Source of the DNA: Thiovibrio frasassiensis
GTDB taxonomy: Bacteria; Desulfobacterota; Desulfobulbia; Desulfobulbales; Desulfurivibrionaceae
Direction: 5' to 3'
DNA length: 64,000 nucleotides
Assembly: GCF_029607905.1 (NCBI RefSeq)
Contig: NZ_JAPHEH010000001.1
Span: 2,633,530-2,697,529 of the forward strand
The notes below the pieces were generated by a model. The model was given only the letters and a program-made list of their open reading frames with translations, ran no database searches and had not been told where the DNA came from. Both the position numbers and the translations under genes were made by a program. Position 1 is the stretch's first letter. Every line of letters begins with the position of its first letter. Positions 17,179 to 27,200 of the stretch are shown in pieces.

Positions 17179-17442
17179 CGTGATCTCCTTTTGTTTTGAT
17201 TTTTCGCAGGTTCAATCCCATTGGCACGCAGCCGTGGGGCGGAGAGGGACGGACACACCCTTCGACAGGGCTCAGGATTGCTGCCATGCCTTGTTGATCG
17301 CTATTGAGGAATAGTGCAAAAATCTCTTCCTCTAAAAAATCCCTTAAAACACCCCCGCTTGGCAAGGCAATTCCGTTGCCCAGACAAGAAATATCCCCCA
17401 ACCCCTTGCAATTCCGGGCCGAGTGGGTTCTCATAAGGAGTA

Positions 17443-19080
17443 ATGCTTATTAAAAACCAACAGACATCACCCGCAGCAAAAACAACCAACACTTGCAACA
17501 AGCCCATGATGCGCAAAAATATCCAACCCAACCTCCGTCAAATGGCAGCCTCCCTCTTTCTCCTGGCCCTGCTCCTCCTGCCGGTGGTCTCCTCGGCCAA
17601 ATCGGTCCCGCCCGCCAGCCGCTACGACGTGCTCTATATCTGGGACAAGGACCTGAGCAACCTCCAGGATTACAAAGAGGAGCTGGAAGGCCAGCTCGGC
17701 GACGAGGTCGGCAGACACTTGCGCCTGATCCAGCGCGGCGACCAGTACGGGATCATCTACGACTGCAACACCACCGCCCTGGCCGCCGCCAAGATGGCGG
17801 TGCGCCACAGCGTCCTCCTCAGTAAGGTCGAGCTGGGCGACGCCAGGGCGATCAAGGATGAAGACTACCACGAACTCTACAACGTCTCCTACGGCCACGG
17901 CGCCAACCTCGAGGCGCTGCACGAGCAGTACAAGCTCATCAACAGCTACCTCGGGGCAGAGGTCGGCAAAGAGCTCTTCATCGAAAAGAGCGGCGACGGC
18001 AAATACACCCTGATCTACCGGCGGCAAACCGATAAAGTCTCGGCCATGGCTGTGGCCCGCAAGCACGCCAAGATCCTGAGCAAGATCCACCTCTCCGCCT
18101 CCATCACCCGGGAGGACAACAACGAGGTGGTTTTCGGCGAGTCGAGCCTCCTGGACCACGAAGAAAAAGCAAGCGAAGCCGCTCCCGGACCATGCCTACC
18201 GGAACCCCAGGTGGCCGAAAAGAAGAAACCAGCGGCCGATGCGGTGCCCGTGCTCACCGGGGTGAAGAAACAATGCTTCACGGAAATTGGGGGCAAAACC
18301 AACGGCACACTGAAAAAACAGCTGGAGGAGTATATCGCCGAGTTGCGGCGCACCGGCCAGGTGGCCCAGGATGAAAAAACCGGCTGGCTGGTCATCGATC
18401 TGACCAAGGGGGAAACCATTGTCGATATCAACGTCGACAGACCCTACCAGGCGGCGAGCATGATCAAGCCGCTCATCGCCCTCGCCTATTTCCACCAATT
18501 CAAGGAGGGGAAACTGAAATACACCTCCAAGGCCCGGCGGAAAATGGAGGCGATGATCCAGCACAGCAACAACGCGGCCACCAACTGGGTCTTAAAGCAG
18601 GTGGGCGGCCCGAGAGCGGCGCAGAAGATCCTCAGCAGCCATTACGGCCATCTGCTCAAGGAAACCAGCATTGTCGAATACATCCCCGGCGGCGGGAGAA
18701 CCTACCGCAACAAGGCCTCGGCCAAGGATTACGGCCGCTTCCTCGTAGCGCTCTGGCGCAAGGAACTCCCCCAAGGCAAAGAGCTGCGGAGGCTGATGGC
18801 CCTGCCCGGCCGCGACCGCCTCTACTCCGGCACCCCGATTCCCCAAGGCACCCTGGTCTACAACAAGACCGGCAGCACCGCAAAACTCTGCGGGGACATG
18901 GGCATCCTGGCCCCCAAGGGGCAAAACGGCCGCCGCTATCCCTATGTGGTGGTGGGGATCATCGAGAAACAACGGGCGACCGGCAACTACGGGCACTGGG
19001 CAATGGCCCGGGGCAACGTGATCCGCCACGTTTCCTCCATGATCTATCAGGAGATGAAGGCCAACTACAATCTGCTTTGA
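17443..19080 (+). CDS. Periplasmic serine hydrolase (class A beta-lactamase/PBP-like) with duplicated N-terminal domain
   Basis: This protein has up to 545 residues, a signal-peptide-like segment (SLFLLALLLLPVVSSA) and a penicilloyl-serine transferase domain in the C-terminal half. The active-site motifs are SMIKP (SxxK), HSNNAATN (SxN) and NKTGST (KTG). The N-terminal half holds two similar units of about 80-90 residues, each with a YNVSYGHGANLEAL- or YIWDKDLSNLQDY-like start, GDxYxxIY and an A-x-A-x-x-HxxxLSK end, resembling SPOR-like modules. This suggests peptidoglycan targeting. The start at 17443 has AAGGAG only two bases away; MMRKN at 17506 is the alternative. A beta-lactamase activity is not implied. 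Confidence 0.8.
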   Translation: MLIKNQQTSPAAKTTNTCNKPMMRKNIQPNLRQMAASLFLLALLLLPVVSSAKSVPPASRYDVLYIWDKDLSNLQDYKEELEGQLGDEVGRHLRLIQRGDQYGIIYDCNTTALAAAKMAVRHSVLLSKVELGDARAIKDEDYHELYNVSYGHGANLEALHEQYKLINSYLGAEVGKELFIEKSGDGKYTLIYRRQTDKVSAMAVARKHAKILSKIHLSASITREDNNEVVFGESSLLDHEEKASEAAPGPCLPEPQVAEKKKPAADAVPVLTGVKKQCFTEIGGKTNGTLKKQLEEYIAELRRTGQVAQDEKTGWLVIDLTKGETIVDINVDRPYQAASMIKPLIALAYFHQFKEGKLKYTSKARRKMEAMIQHSNNAATNWVLKQVGGPRAAQKILSSHYGHLLKETSIVEYIPGGGRTYRNKASAKDYGRFLVALWRKELPQGKELRRLMALPGRDRLYSGTPIPQGTLVYNKTGSTAKLCGDMGILAPKGQNGRRYPYVVVGIIEKQRATGNYGHWAMARGNVIRHVSSMIYQEMKANYNLL

Positions 19081-19443
19081 GAAGTGCCTCCCGTTCAGCA
19101 AGACGAACGCCGCCATACCCCAAAAATCGCCTTTCAAGACCTGACCCCGATTTCCCCGCACCGCCTTGAAGAGAGCACGGAAGCTCCGCATTCAACCTCC
19201 TCTTGCCCCAGGTAGCGCGGAAACTCGGCCACCCCGCTTTCGCTCTTCTGCCCGACAGGGACCATTTTTTTTTGCGCCAACCCTGTCCTAAATCTCAAGG
19301 AGCTGCATGAGTGATTTTATTTACAGGCAATTATGGGTATCATGCAGGACTTACCCGTACGCGGACATATTCTTGCGGGTCAAGCAGAAAGCAATAGCTA
19401 TTGACTGAAAAATACCTTGCTGGCTTGAAGGGAGCGGAAAAAA
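19081..19443. other. Intergenic region before the PBP1B gene
   Basis: I see no gene in this 363-bp stretch. It presumably carries the promoter of the PBP1B gene; no box pair stood out. An AT-rich patch lies around 19300-19420. Confidence 0.5.
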
Positions 19444-21786
19444 TTGGCTCAGAAAAAATTATTCCCGAAAAAGAAGGGGGGCAAGGGCAGCAGGAGACGT
19501 CGCTGGAGTCTGCTCAAGATCCTGCTGACAGCGACGCTTCTGCTCCTGGCGGCCCTTGTCCTCTACGTCATGTATCTGGACCGGGTGATCCGCCTCAAAT
19601 TTGACGGCAAGCGCTGGGCCCTGCCCGCCGTGGTCTATGCCCGACCCCTGGAGTTGTATCCCGGCCTAGTGCTCACTCCGGCCATGCTGGCAGAAGAACT
19701 GGAGCTCGGCGGCTATCGGCGGGACAAGGCGGCAAAAGATCCGGGCGGCTATGACCGGACAGGCCAAGTCATGCATCTGGTGACCCGGGATTTTGCCTTT
19801 CCCGACGGCTTGGAAAAATCGGCCCACCTCACGGTGGAGTTTGACGGTTCCGCAATCAAGCAGATCTCCGCGACCCAGAGCGGGGCGGAAATCAGCCTGG
19901 CCCGCATCGATCCGGCCCGGATCGGCAGTTTTCATCCCCTGGAAAACGAAGACCGGGTGATCTACAAGCGCAATGAGCTTCCCGAGCTGCTGGTCAAGAC
20001 CCTGCTCGCGGTGGAGGACCGACATTTTTACAGCCATTCCGGCGTCGATCCGCTGGGAATCCTGCGGGCTATGTTCGCCAATATCCGCGCCGGCAAAACG
20101 GTACAGGGCGGCAGCACCCTGACCCAGCAGCTGGTGAAAAACTTTTTCCTCAATAACGAGCGCACCCTGCAGCGCAAGGTCAATGAGGCGATCATGGCCC
20201 TGCTGCTGGAGGCGCATTACAGCAAGGACGAGATCCTCACCGCCTATGCCAATGAGATTTTTCTCGGCCAGGACCGGGGCAGGTCGGTGCATGGTTTCGG
20301 CTTGGCGAGCCAGTTCTATTTCCGCCGCGAATTGCAGGATCTTTCCCCTGGTCAGATTGCCATGCTGGTGGGGATGATCAAGGGCCCTTCCTATTATGAT
20401 CCGCGCCAAGACCCCAAGCGCGCCCTGCTGCGGCAGCAGTTGGTCCTCGAGGTGATGCGTAAAGAAGGGGTGATCACCGAGAAGGCATACCGCATTGCCA
20501 TGGCTGCCGGCCTGGAGGAGAGCAGCTCGGTGCAGAGCGGCTTTAACCGCTATCCCGATTTTCTCGAACTGGTGCGCCGCCAGCTGACCCGGGAGTATCG
20601 CGAGGCAGATCTCACCTCCAATGGCTTGAAGATCCTCACCACCCTCGATCCCCAGGTGCAGCAGCAAGTGGAGATCAATCTCCGGCAAACCCTGCCGGCC
20701 CTGGAAAAACGGCGAGGGACCAGCAAACTTGAGGGGGCGGTGATTGTCAGCAGCCGGGAGGGCGGGGAGATCCTCGCCCTGGCGGGAAGCCGCAACGCCA
20801 TGCAACCCGGGTTCAACCGGGCCCTGGATGCCCAGCGCCCCATCGGCTCGCTCATCAAGCCGCTCGTCTATCTGACGGCCCTGAGCAACGGCTACACCCT
20901 GGCAACCCCGGTGGCGGACACCTCCTTCAACCTGAAAACTGCCGGGGCCAAGGCATGGCGCCCGGAAAATTATGACAAGCAAGAGCATGGGACGGTGCCC
21001 TTCTATGACGCGCTGGCCCATTCCTATAATCTGGCTACGGTCAAGATCGGCATGGATGTCGGGGTGGCAAAGGTGGTGGCCAATCTCAAGCGGGCCGGGA
21101 TCACCCGGGATTTCAAGCCCTACCCTTCCTTCCTCCTGGGCACGGCGGAGCTCTCTCCCCTTGAGGTGGCCCAGCTCTATCAGCTCTTTGCCACGGGAGG
21201 TTTCCATCAGCCGCAGCGGTGCATCAGCAGCGTGCTGACCGTGGAGAACACGCTGCTCCAGCGTTACGGCCTCACCGTGGAGCAGCATTTTGCCCCCCAG
21301 GAGATCTTTCTGCTCAATACCGCCTTACAGCGGGTGGTGAGCGAGGGCACCGCCCGGTCGCTGGCCCAGTATCTGCCACCCTCGGTGGGGGCTGCCGGCA
21401 AGACCGGAACCACGGATGAGCTGCGGGACAGCTGGTTTGCCGGCTTCACCGGAAACCGGCTGGCTGTGGTCTGGCTCGGCCGCGACGATAACAAGCCGAC
21501 CGGGCTTACCGGGGCCAGCGGCGCCATGGTGGTGTGGGGCAGGATCATGCAGTCGCTCCAGCCCCAGCCCCTGGAGCTGATTGAGCCGGAGGGGATCGAA
21601 TGGGCCAGGCTGGATGCGGGAAGCTATTCCCCCTCCGCGGATACCCCCCGTACCAATCTGATCCTCCCCTTTGCCCCAGGCACCATGCCCAGGGGGGCAA
21701 CCCCGACTTCCGGCCCGTCTGATCCCGGGCAGGAGAAGAAGAGCAGCCCGGGAATCTTGAACACGATCCGCGGCTGGTTCAATTAA
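19444..21786 (+). CDS. mrcB: Penicillin-binding protein 1B-like, bifunctional transglycosylase/transpeptidase
   Basis: This 780-residue inner-membrane protein polymerises and cross-links peptidoglycan. A basic cytoplasmic tail precedes one membrane helix (LLKILLTATLLLLAALVLYVMYL, about residues 23-45). A UB2H-like region and the GT51 domain follow (EDRHFYSHSGVDPLGILRA, then GGSTLTQQLVKNF). The transpeptidase domain shows SLIKP, HSYNLATVK and GKTGTT. The C-terminus is proline-rich. The start is TTG at 19444, with GGGAGCGG upstream. UB2H suggests PBP1B rather than PBP1A; no LpoB-like activator is adjacent, although a small lipoprotein gene follows. Confidence 0.93.
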   Translation: MAQKKLFPKKKGGKGSRRRRWSLLKILLTATLLLLAALVLYVMYLDRVIRLKFDGKRWALPAVVYARPLELYPGLVLTPAMLAEELELGGYRRDKAAKDPGGYDRTGQVMHLVTRDFAFPDGLEKSAHLTVEFDGSAIKQISATQSGAEISLARIDPARIGSFHPLENEDRVIYKRNELPELLVKTLLAVEDRHFYSHSGVDPLGILRAMFANIRAGKTVQGGSTLTQQLVKNFFLNNERTLQRKVNEAIMALLLEAHYSKDEILTAYANEIFLGQDRGRSVHGFGLASQFYFRRELQDLSPGQIAMLVGMIKGPSYYDPRQDPKRALLRQQLVLEVMRKEGVITEKAYRIAMAAGLEESSSVQSGFNRYPDFLELVRRQLTREYREADLTSNGLKILTTLDPQVQQQVEINLRQTLPALEKRRGTSKLEGAVIVSSREGGEILALAGSRNAMQPGFNRALDAQRPIGSLIKPLVYLTALSNGYTLATPVADTSFNLKTAGAKAWRPENYDKQEHGTVPFYDALAHSYNLATVKIGMDVGVAKVVANLKRAGITRDFKPYPSFLLGTAELSPLEVAQLYQLFATGGFHQPQRCISSVLTVENTLLQRYGLTVEQHFAPQEIFLLNTALQRVVSEGTARSLAQYLPPSVGAAGKTGTTDELRDSWFAGFTGNRLAVVWLGRDDNKPTGLTGASGAMVVWGRIMQSLQPQPLELIEPEGIEWARLDAGSYSPSADTPRTNLILPFAPGTMPRGATPTSGPSDPGQEKKSSPGILNTIRGWFN

Positions 21787-21843
21787 CCGCCGCAGAAGAA
21801 CCGGAAAGAAAGGGTTTCTCCGCGATGCTGCGGATTTGTAAAC

Positions 21844-21908
21844 CGTCATTCCCGCGAAGGCGGGAATCCAAAGAAATGGATGCCCGACGAAAGCCTTCGG
21901 GCATGACG
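21844..21908. repeat. REP-like double hairpin with CGTCAT ends
   Basis: Two adjacent stem-loops, ATTCCCGC/GCGGGAAT and TGCCCGA/TCGGGCA, are bounded by CGTCAT (21844) and its inverse ATGACG (21908). This is the shape of palindromic extragenic elements; the first hairpin resembles a motif dispersed in many proteobacterial genomes. It sits between the PBP1B and lipoprotein genes. Confidence 0.75.
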
Positions 21909-21973
21909 TATTGAGTCACCAAATCAATTGAATGCTTGTCTGAGCAGAAAAACACGAAACAAGGAAAAACGGG

Positions 21974-22492
21974 ATGCAGCGGAAAGCAGGGAACCACTTA
22001 TGGCAGATGGGCGTGAAGATCGGGTTGCTCCTGGCTTTGACTCTGGTTATGCACGGCTGTGCGGGGAAAACACTTGTCGAGCAGCCCAGCGCACCGGCGC
22101 CAAGCTCCCGGCCCGGCCAAGCTCCTGCGCCGAGTGAAGCTCCGGCTCCCGGCTATGAGTCGGTACCGGTGCCGAAAGAAGGCAAGGCTGCCGCGACCTT
22201 GCTGGCCAGTGCCCGCCAAAATCTGCGGGTCGGCCAGTTTGCTAAGGCGGAAATGACGCTGGAACGCGCCCTCCGGCTTGAACCCCGCAATGCCAGACTC
22301 TGGCAGGAGATGGGTCAGGTGAAGTACGGGCAGAAGGATTATCGGCAGGCGGTCCAGTTCTGTATCAAGTCGAAAAGCCTGGCCGGCAAGGACCGTGCTT
22401 TGATCCGGCAGAACTGGCTCTTGATGGAAAAGGCGTATCTAAAACTGGGGGAAACGGAGAAAGCGAGGCAGGCGGGAAGCAAGGCCAGGTGA
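21974..22492 (+). CDS. TPR-containing lipoprotein
   Basis: This 172-residue protein has a signal sequence with a lipobox-like MHGC (Cys near residue 29), a Pro/Ala/Ser-rich linker (about 38-65), and then two tetratricopeptide-like repeats (ASARQNLRVGQFAKAEMTLERALRLEPRNARLW, and a second partly degenerate copy near YGQKDYRQAVQFCIKS). It would be anchored to the inner or outer membrane and mediate protein contact. AAGG precedes the ATG. It follows the PBP1B gene by about 190 bp, with a REP-like element between them, so a link to PBP1B activation is possible but inferred from position only. Confidence 0.8.
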   Translation: MQRKAGNHLWQMGVKIGLLLALTLVMHGCAGKTLVEQPSAPAPSSRPGQAPAPSEAPAPGYESVPVPKEGKAAATLLASARQNLRVGQFAKAEMTLERALRLEPRNARLWQEMGQVKYGQKDYRQAVQFCIKSKSLAGKDRALIRQNWLLMEKAYLKLGETEKARQAGSKAR

Positions 22493-22528
22493 CGGTGTTT
22501 CTTCTTATCCATTTCTCCACAATTTTTA

Positions 22529-22792
22529 CTATCGTTTCAGCTGTCTATAGACGTCATCATCATTACGCTTGCCGATAAGCGCCACTTTCAGGATATCATC
22601 TTCCACTCGGTAAACGATCCGATATTCCCCAATATCGGCCCGACGAAAGGGATAACCAATCAGCTCTTTTGAGTCGTGAGGCTCCGGGTTTCCCATCAAG
22701 CCGAAACCCTTGTTCGCCACCTGTCTGAACTGCTTCGGCGGCAACTGTTCGAGAAAACCCAAGGCTCTTTTGGTCAGATCGAGCTTAAGCAT
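22529..22792 (-). CDS. RelE/ParE-type toxin
   Basis: This 87-residue protein has the RelE/ParE fold pattern: LDLTKRALGFLEQLPPKQFRQV, then the GYPFRRADIGEYRIVYRVEDDILKVALIGKRNDDDVY segment typical of this family, with basic residues near the C-terminus. RelE-type toxins cut mRNA at the ribosome; ParE-type ones poison gyrase. Which applies is not decidable here. Its start overlaps the upstream antitoxin stop by 8 bp, the usual organisation. Confidence 0.88.
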   Translation of the reverse strand: MLKLDLTKRALGFLEQLPPKQFRQVANKGFGLMGNPEPHDSKELIGYPFRRADIGEYRIVYRVEDDILKVALIGKRNDDDVYRQLKR

Positions 22793-23027
22793 GCTTCTCT
22801 TTCAGAAAGGCCATGCTCTTTTCCGTACCGACATACCCTTCCTGCTCCGCCCCAAAAGCTTTCTGTGCCCAGTAGGCGTCTTCCATTTCCGTGAGGCGTT
22901 TGTATTCCTCATAAGAGAGCAACACCGCTGTCTTTCTCCCGGTTTTGTCAACAATCACCGGTTCCACCCTGGAGATATCAAGGTATTTCCCGAACCTATT
23001 TTTTAATTCCGTGGCTGTAATTTCCAT
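22785..23027 (-). CDS. Phd/YefM-type antitoxin
   Basis: This 80-residue protein begins MEITATELKNRFGKYLDISR, followed by VEPVIVDKTGRKTAVLLSYEEYKRL. This is the classic Phd/YefM DNA-binding half; the acidic C-terminal half would bind the toxin. AGGAGG precedes the ATG at 23027. It overlaps the RelE/ParE-type gene downstream and probably represses the operon. Confidence 0.88.
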   Translation of the reverse strand: MEITATELKNRFGKYLDISRVEPVIVDKTGRKTAVLLSYEEYKRLTEMEDAYWAQKAFGAEQEGYVGTEKSMAFLKEKHA

Positions 23028-23101
23028 AAGACCACCTCCTAATAAAGCTATTACAAGCAATTTAGCTAAACTAGTCAACCAGGTTTACTGATCTCCGTTC
23101 T

Positions 23102-23425
23102 CTACTCCCCCTCTTCCCCTTCTATTTGCACCTCTTCCTTGGGCTTTTTGGTGCGACGGCCCGGTTTGGCCAGAATTTCCAAGTAAAAGGATTCGAGTTG
23201 TTTTGCTTCGGCCCCATCAATGGATTTGTTGATGGCGGAGACATGAATCACCTCGGCGCTATCCTCATCCGGTCCGAACCGGCAGTCAAAATCCCAAAAA
23301 TCGACCGTATCGGGCAGCGGCTTATTCCGTTCTCTTTTTAGGTATTTTCTCACTTCAAATTTGATGGCTTCAACCAGCCTTGGGATTTTGATCTTTGGGT
23401 GGGTCAACTTAAAGTTTTTTTTCAT
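23102..23425 (-). CDS. DUF6172-like protein
   Basis: This 107-residue protein starts MKKNFKLTHPKIKIPRLVEA and continues IKFEVRKYLKRERNKPLP. It then has VDFWDFDCRFG and IHVSAINKSIDGAEAKQLESFYLEILAKPGRR, the pattern I associate with DUF6172. It is basic in the middle with an acidic tail. The function is unknown. It lies between two toxin-antitoxin pairs, all leftward, but about 75 bp from the nearest. Confidence 0.7.
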   Translation of the reverse strand: MKKNFKLTHPKIKIPRLVEAIKFEVRKYLKRERNKPLPDTVDFWDFDCRFGPDEDSAEVIHVSAINKSIDGAEAKQLESFYLEILAKPGRRTKKPKEEVQIEGEEGE

Positions 23426-23600
23426 AGTGGGTCCAAGATGAAGGTGGGGATGATTCCCGGATTCTTTGATTTGGTGGAGGAAACTAGGTGAGTGTCCCTG
23501 CTTTTTCCACGCTTTCAGGCATTCACAGCGGATAGCTTGTCTTCGCCCCAGACGCGGGCGAGGTTTTTCAGAAAAAAGAGGAGTGGCGAAGCGAGAAAAT

Positions 23601-23861
23601 TTAGCCTCGGTAGACTTCCCGGCGGTGGCCGACCTTGACCACCCAAACGGTCAGTTGCGTGTCTTGTATCGAATAGATGATGCGGTAATTTCCCTGGCGA
23701 AGGCGGTATTTTTCCTGGCCGGAGAGTTTTTCGCAACCAAGGGGCCGGGGATTTGCGGCAAGGCTTTCTATCCCTTCGATGATCCGTCGCAGGTCGTTTT
23801 TGGGGATGGAATCCAGATCCTTCCTGACCGAATCCTTAAAAAAGAGGTTATAAACGGCCAT
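23601..23861 (-). CDS. RelE-type toxin, second copy
   Basis: This 86-residue protein has the RelE pattern: FFKDSVRKDLDSIPKNDLRRIIEGIESLAANPRP, then KLSGQEKYRLRQGNYRIIYSIQDTQLTVWVVKVGHRREVY. The C-terminal basic GHRREVY is typical of active RelE-like mRNA interferases. It overlaps the preceding antitoxin gene by 14 bp. Confidence 0.9.
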   Translation of the reverse strand: MAVYNLFFKDSVRKDLDSIPKNDLRRIIEGIESLAANPRPLGCEKLSGQEKYRLRQGNYRIIYSIQDTQLTVWVVKVGHRREVYRG

Positions 23862-24081
23862 TGGCCTTGAGCTCTTTCAGAACGGTTTCGTAGGAAACCA
23901 GCGGCTCGTTGAGCCGCTCTTCAAAGGCGGCCAAGTCTTCAGCGTCCTCGGCCAGTGCATGGTGGATCGCCTCGTTGACAATATCGGAAAGGGATCGGGA
24001 TGTCGCCAGAGCCTTGTGCTGAAGCGCCCGGTGCATGGCGGGGTCAAAATATACAGTTGCTCTTTTGGTAAGTGTGCCCAT
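23848..24081 (-). CDS. Ribbon-helix-helix antitoxin
   Basis: This 77-residue protein begins MGTLTKRATVYFDPAMHRAL, followed by QHKALATSRSLSDIVNEAIHHALAED. This is a ribbon-helix-helix DNA-binding domain followed by an acidic toxin-binding tail ending VLKELKANGRL. GGAGG precedes the ATG at 24081. It pairs with the overlapping RelE-type gene. Confidence 0.88.
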   Translation of the reverse strand: MGTLTKRATVYFDPAMHRALQHKALATSRSLSDIVNEAIHHALAEDAEDLAAFEERLNEPLVSYETVLKELKANGRL

Positions 24082-24204
24082 CGCTTGTTCCTCCTGTGGG
24101 CAATGTAACGTCATAACGTTATGGAGTCAAGCGGTTTGGTGTGTGCCCTGTGATCCCTGAGGCTCGCCCCTTCTCGATTGGCAAACCTTAATCCACGATG
24201 CCTT

Positions 24205-27200
24205 TTACGCCAACTGCCCCTTCAATCCGGTCTGAACGACATTCAGCGCTCCAAATATTCCGTCAATGACCTTGTTCTTGTCGGCAAACAACGCGTCAGG
24301 CCCACCGGCATGCAGGTTGCTGAACGGCGGTTCGTAGAGCGCCGAGGCTTCCATCACTCCACGGGCGGTGAGCTGGTCGATAATCGTCTCCACGAAGCGC
24401 ATCTGCGGTTCGGTGAGGCTGCGGTCGTTCAAAAATTGCGAGAATGCAGCCTGTGCCACGGCCCGGTCCATGCCGACCAGGCTGCGCACGAACCAGGCCA
24501 GTGAAGGGGCGCCGCTGCGAGCCAGCAAACTGCTGAGCAAGGTCTGGCCGTCTTCTTCGCCGATCTCGCACAGGGCCTGCTCCAATCCCTTCAGGTCCGT
24601 CTCGGTCAGCGGCTGGTTGGTTCGCAGGCGGTGGATCACGAGATGGTTCAGATGATTACGCAGATAGTCCCTGACCTTCTTTTCATACTGCGCCCCGGTC
24701 ATCCTGGGCATATAAACAGCCTCGGGCTCCCGCACCCCCAGCACCTCGTCCTTGAAGTCTGTGTAGACGATCTTGCGCTTCTTCTTGTCGAGGAACACCA
24801 CCAGGTTGCGTAGCCGCAACCGCATCTCCTCCAGCATCTCCAGGTTGAGCCCTTCCCAGAAGCCGGTTTCCTGAAGTGCAGCCAGGTAGCTCAACTGCGC
24901 CTTGACCGCCGGGATGGTCGCCTTTTCCTCAAGCAGCATGGCAATCTCAACCACCTTCTGACGATGCCGCTCCAAGGTGTTGGGTTCGTTCTGAGCCAGG
25001 GCGAGCTGCATGCGCAGCACGGTGAGGTCGAACATGCGCGATTCGATCTCGTCGGTTGCAAGCTCGCTCGGCAGACAGGCAACCTCGCGCTGCAACACCT
25101 CGCGGTCCTCTTCCCCGAGCTTGTCCCAGGCCCCGCGATCCTGATACTTCTCCACCGCCTCCAGGTGCATGCGAACGATGAAGTTCTCCCGGTTCATGGC
25201 GGTAACTTCCTCGTGGAGCCCCGAGGTGATCCCTTCACGCAGTTTGGCTTCGGGGTCCAGTTCCGGCAACTGCTGCATCTGCCCCAGCAACTGCACACGG
25301 GCTCGGAACAAACGGATGGCCAGAGGCACCCCGCCGCCGCCTTCGATGCCCTGCGGATTCTCGTTAAAAAAGTCGAAATTGAAGCAGAAGTCGAAAACGC
25401 GGAAGTCCTCTTTGTCTTCATCCGGGCCGAACAACTCGGGGCACAGGCGGGTGCCGCGTCCGATCATCTGCCAGAATTTGATCTTAGAGTACACCGGTTT
25501 AAAGAAGGCCAGATTGGCCACCTCGGGCACGTCGATACCGGTGTCGAGCATATCCACCGAGATGGCGATGTGCGGTGCCTTGCCCTTCTGTGAAAAGTCG
25601 TCGATCAGGCTCTGGGGGTACGTGGCGTAGTTGTCGATGATCCGTGCGAAGTGCCCTTTGTAGTGCGGGTAATGGTGATTGAAGCGCTCCTCGATGAACT
25701 CGGCATGCTTATGGTTGCGGGCAAAGATGATGGTCTTGGCCAACCGATCGCCGCCATCGACCTTGTGGCCGTGCTCCATCAGGTGCTGGAGAACCTTGTC
25801 CACCGTGTCCCGGTTGAACAGCCAGTTGTTGATCGCCGTTGCATTGACCTGGGTCGGCATGCCGCGCTCGTCGGCGTCATCCCCCCAGTCGAGGCTCTCC
25901 CACTGCTCCTTTTCTTCCTCGCTGAGCGACTCGTAGTCGATCCCCTCGCGGGGAAACTTGAGGTCGACCTGCTGCGCCCTGGGCGGCACCAGGAAGCCAT
26001 CGGCAACGGCGGTCTGCAGTTCGTAGGCATCGGTGGGCACCCCCGGCTCCAGCTCGAACAAATCGTAGGTGTTGTGGTCCACCTCTTCCCGTGGCGTGGC
26101 GGTGAGACCCACCAGCATGGAATCGAAGTAGCGGAAGATCGCCCCGTACTTCTGGTAGACCGAGCGGTGCGCCTCGTCGATTATCACCAGATCGAAGTGG
26201 CCGACCCCGAAACGGGCCTCGCCGCCATCGGTCTGGTCGATCAGGTTCAGCATGGTCGGGTAGGTACAGACGTAGACCCTGCCCTCGGTATCCCTTTCGG
26301 TGACCAGGTTGACCGGGCTCGATTCCGGCAGATGCGCCTTGAAGGCCCCGACCGCCTGGTTGACCAGCGACACCCGGTCGGCCAAAAAGAGCGCCCGCTT
26401 GACCCAGCCCGCCCGTTGCAGCACGTCCACCAGGGCAATGGCGGTCCGGGTCTTGCCGGTGCCGGTGGCCATCACCAGCAGCGCCTTGCGTCTGGCCTGG
26501 GTGAACTGGTTGAAGATGGAGCCGATGGCGCGCTTCTGGTAGTAACGCTCGACAATACCGTCCTTGATCTGGGCGACATCGAGATTGTTTTTCTGGCTGC
26601 GGCGCAGGATCAACCGTTGCAGCTCGTCCTTCTTGTAGAACCCGGCCACCCGGCGCGGCGGATAGCTCAGATCGTCCCACAGCCGGGTCTTGTAGCCGTT
26701 GGTATAGAAGATCAGCGGCCTCTGGCCGTGCATCTGTTCCAGGCAGTCGGCATAGAGCTTGGCCTGCTGTTGGCCAACTCGCGGGTCGACAGTGGTCTTC
26801 TTCGCCTCCACCACGGCCAGCGGCTTGCCGTCATCCCCCCAGAGCACGTAGTCGACGTAGCCAACCCCCTTGTTGTTCGGCATGCCAATGACTTCATATT
26901 CCCGGTCGCGTTTTTTATCCAGGGGCCAACCGGCGCGAAGGAGGTCGACGTCGATCAGGTAGCTGCGGGTCTCTGCCTCGGAGTAGTCGTGGGTGTCGGC
27001 GGTCTGTTCCGCCTGGGCGCGGACCTTGGCCAGCTCCTCGCGCAATCTCTGGAGTTCGGCATCGAGGGAGTCACGCTCCTGCTGTTGCTTGAGGTCTTTC
27101 CGGTTCTGCTCGGCCAGGGTCGCTTCCAGCTTCTCCAGTTCCTTGCGGGAGACGACTTCCTCGGCTTTCGCCGGTTTCGGCACCCGGTCGTCCTGCCAGA

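Noticed and set aside
17200-17240. tRNA-like GGTTCAATCC stretch
   Set aside because: It looks like a T-loop, but no acceptor, D or anticodon arms can be formed around it.
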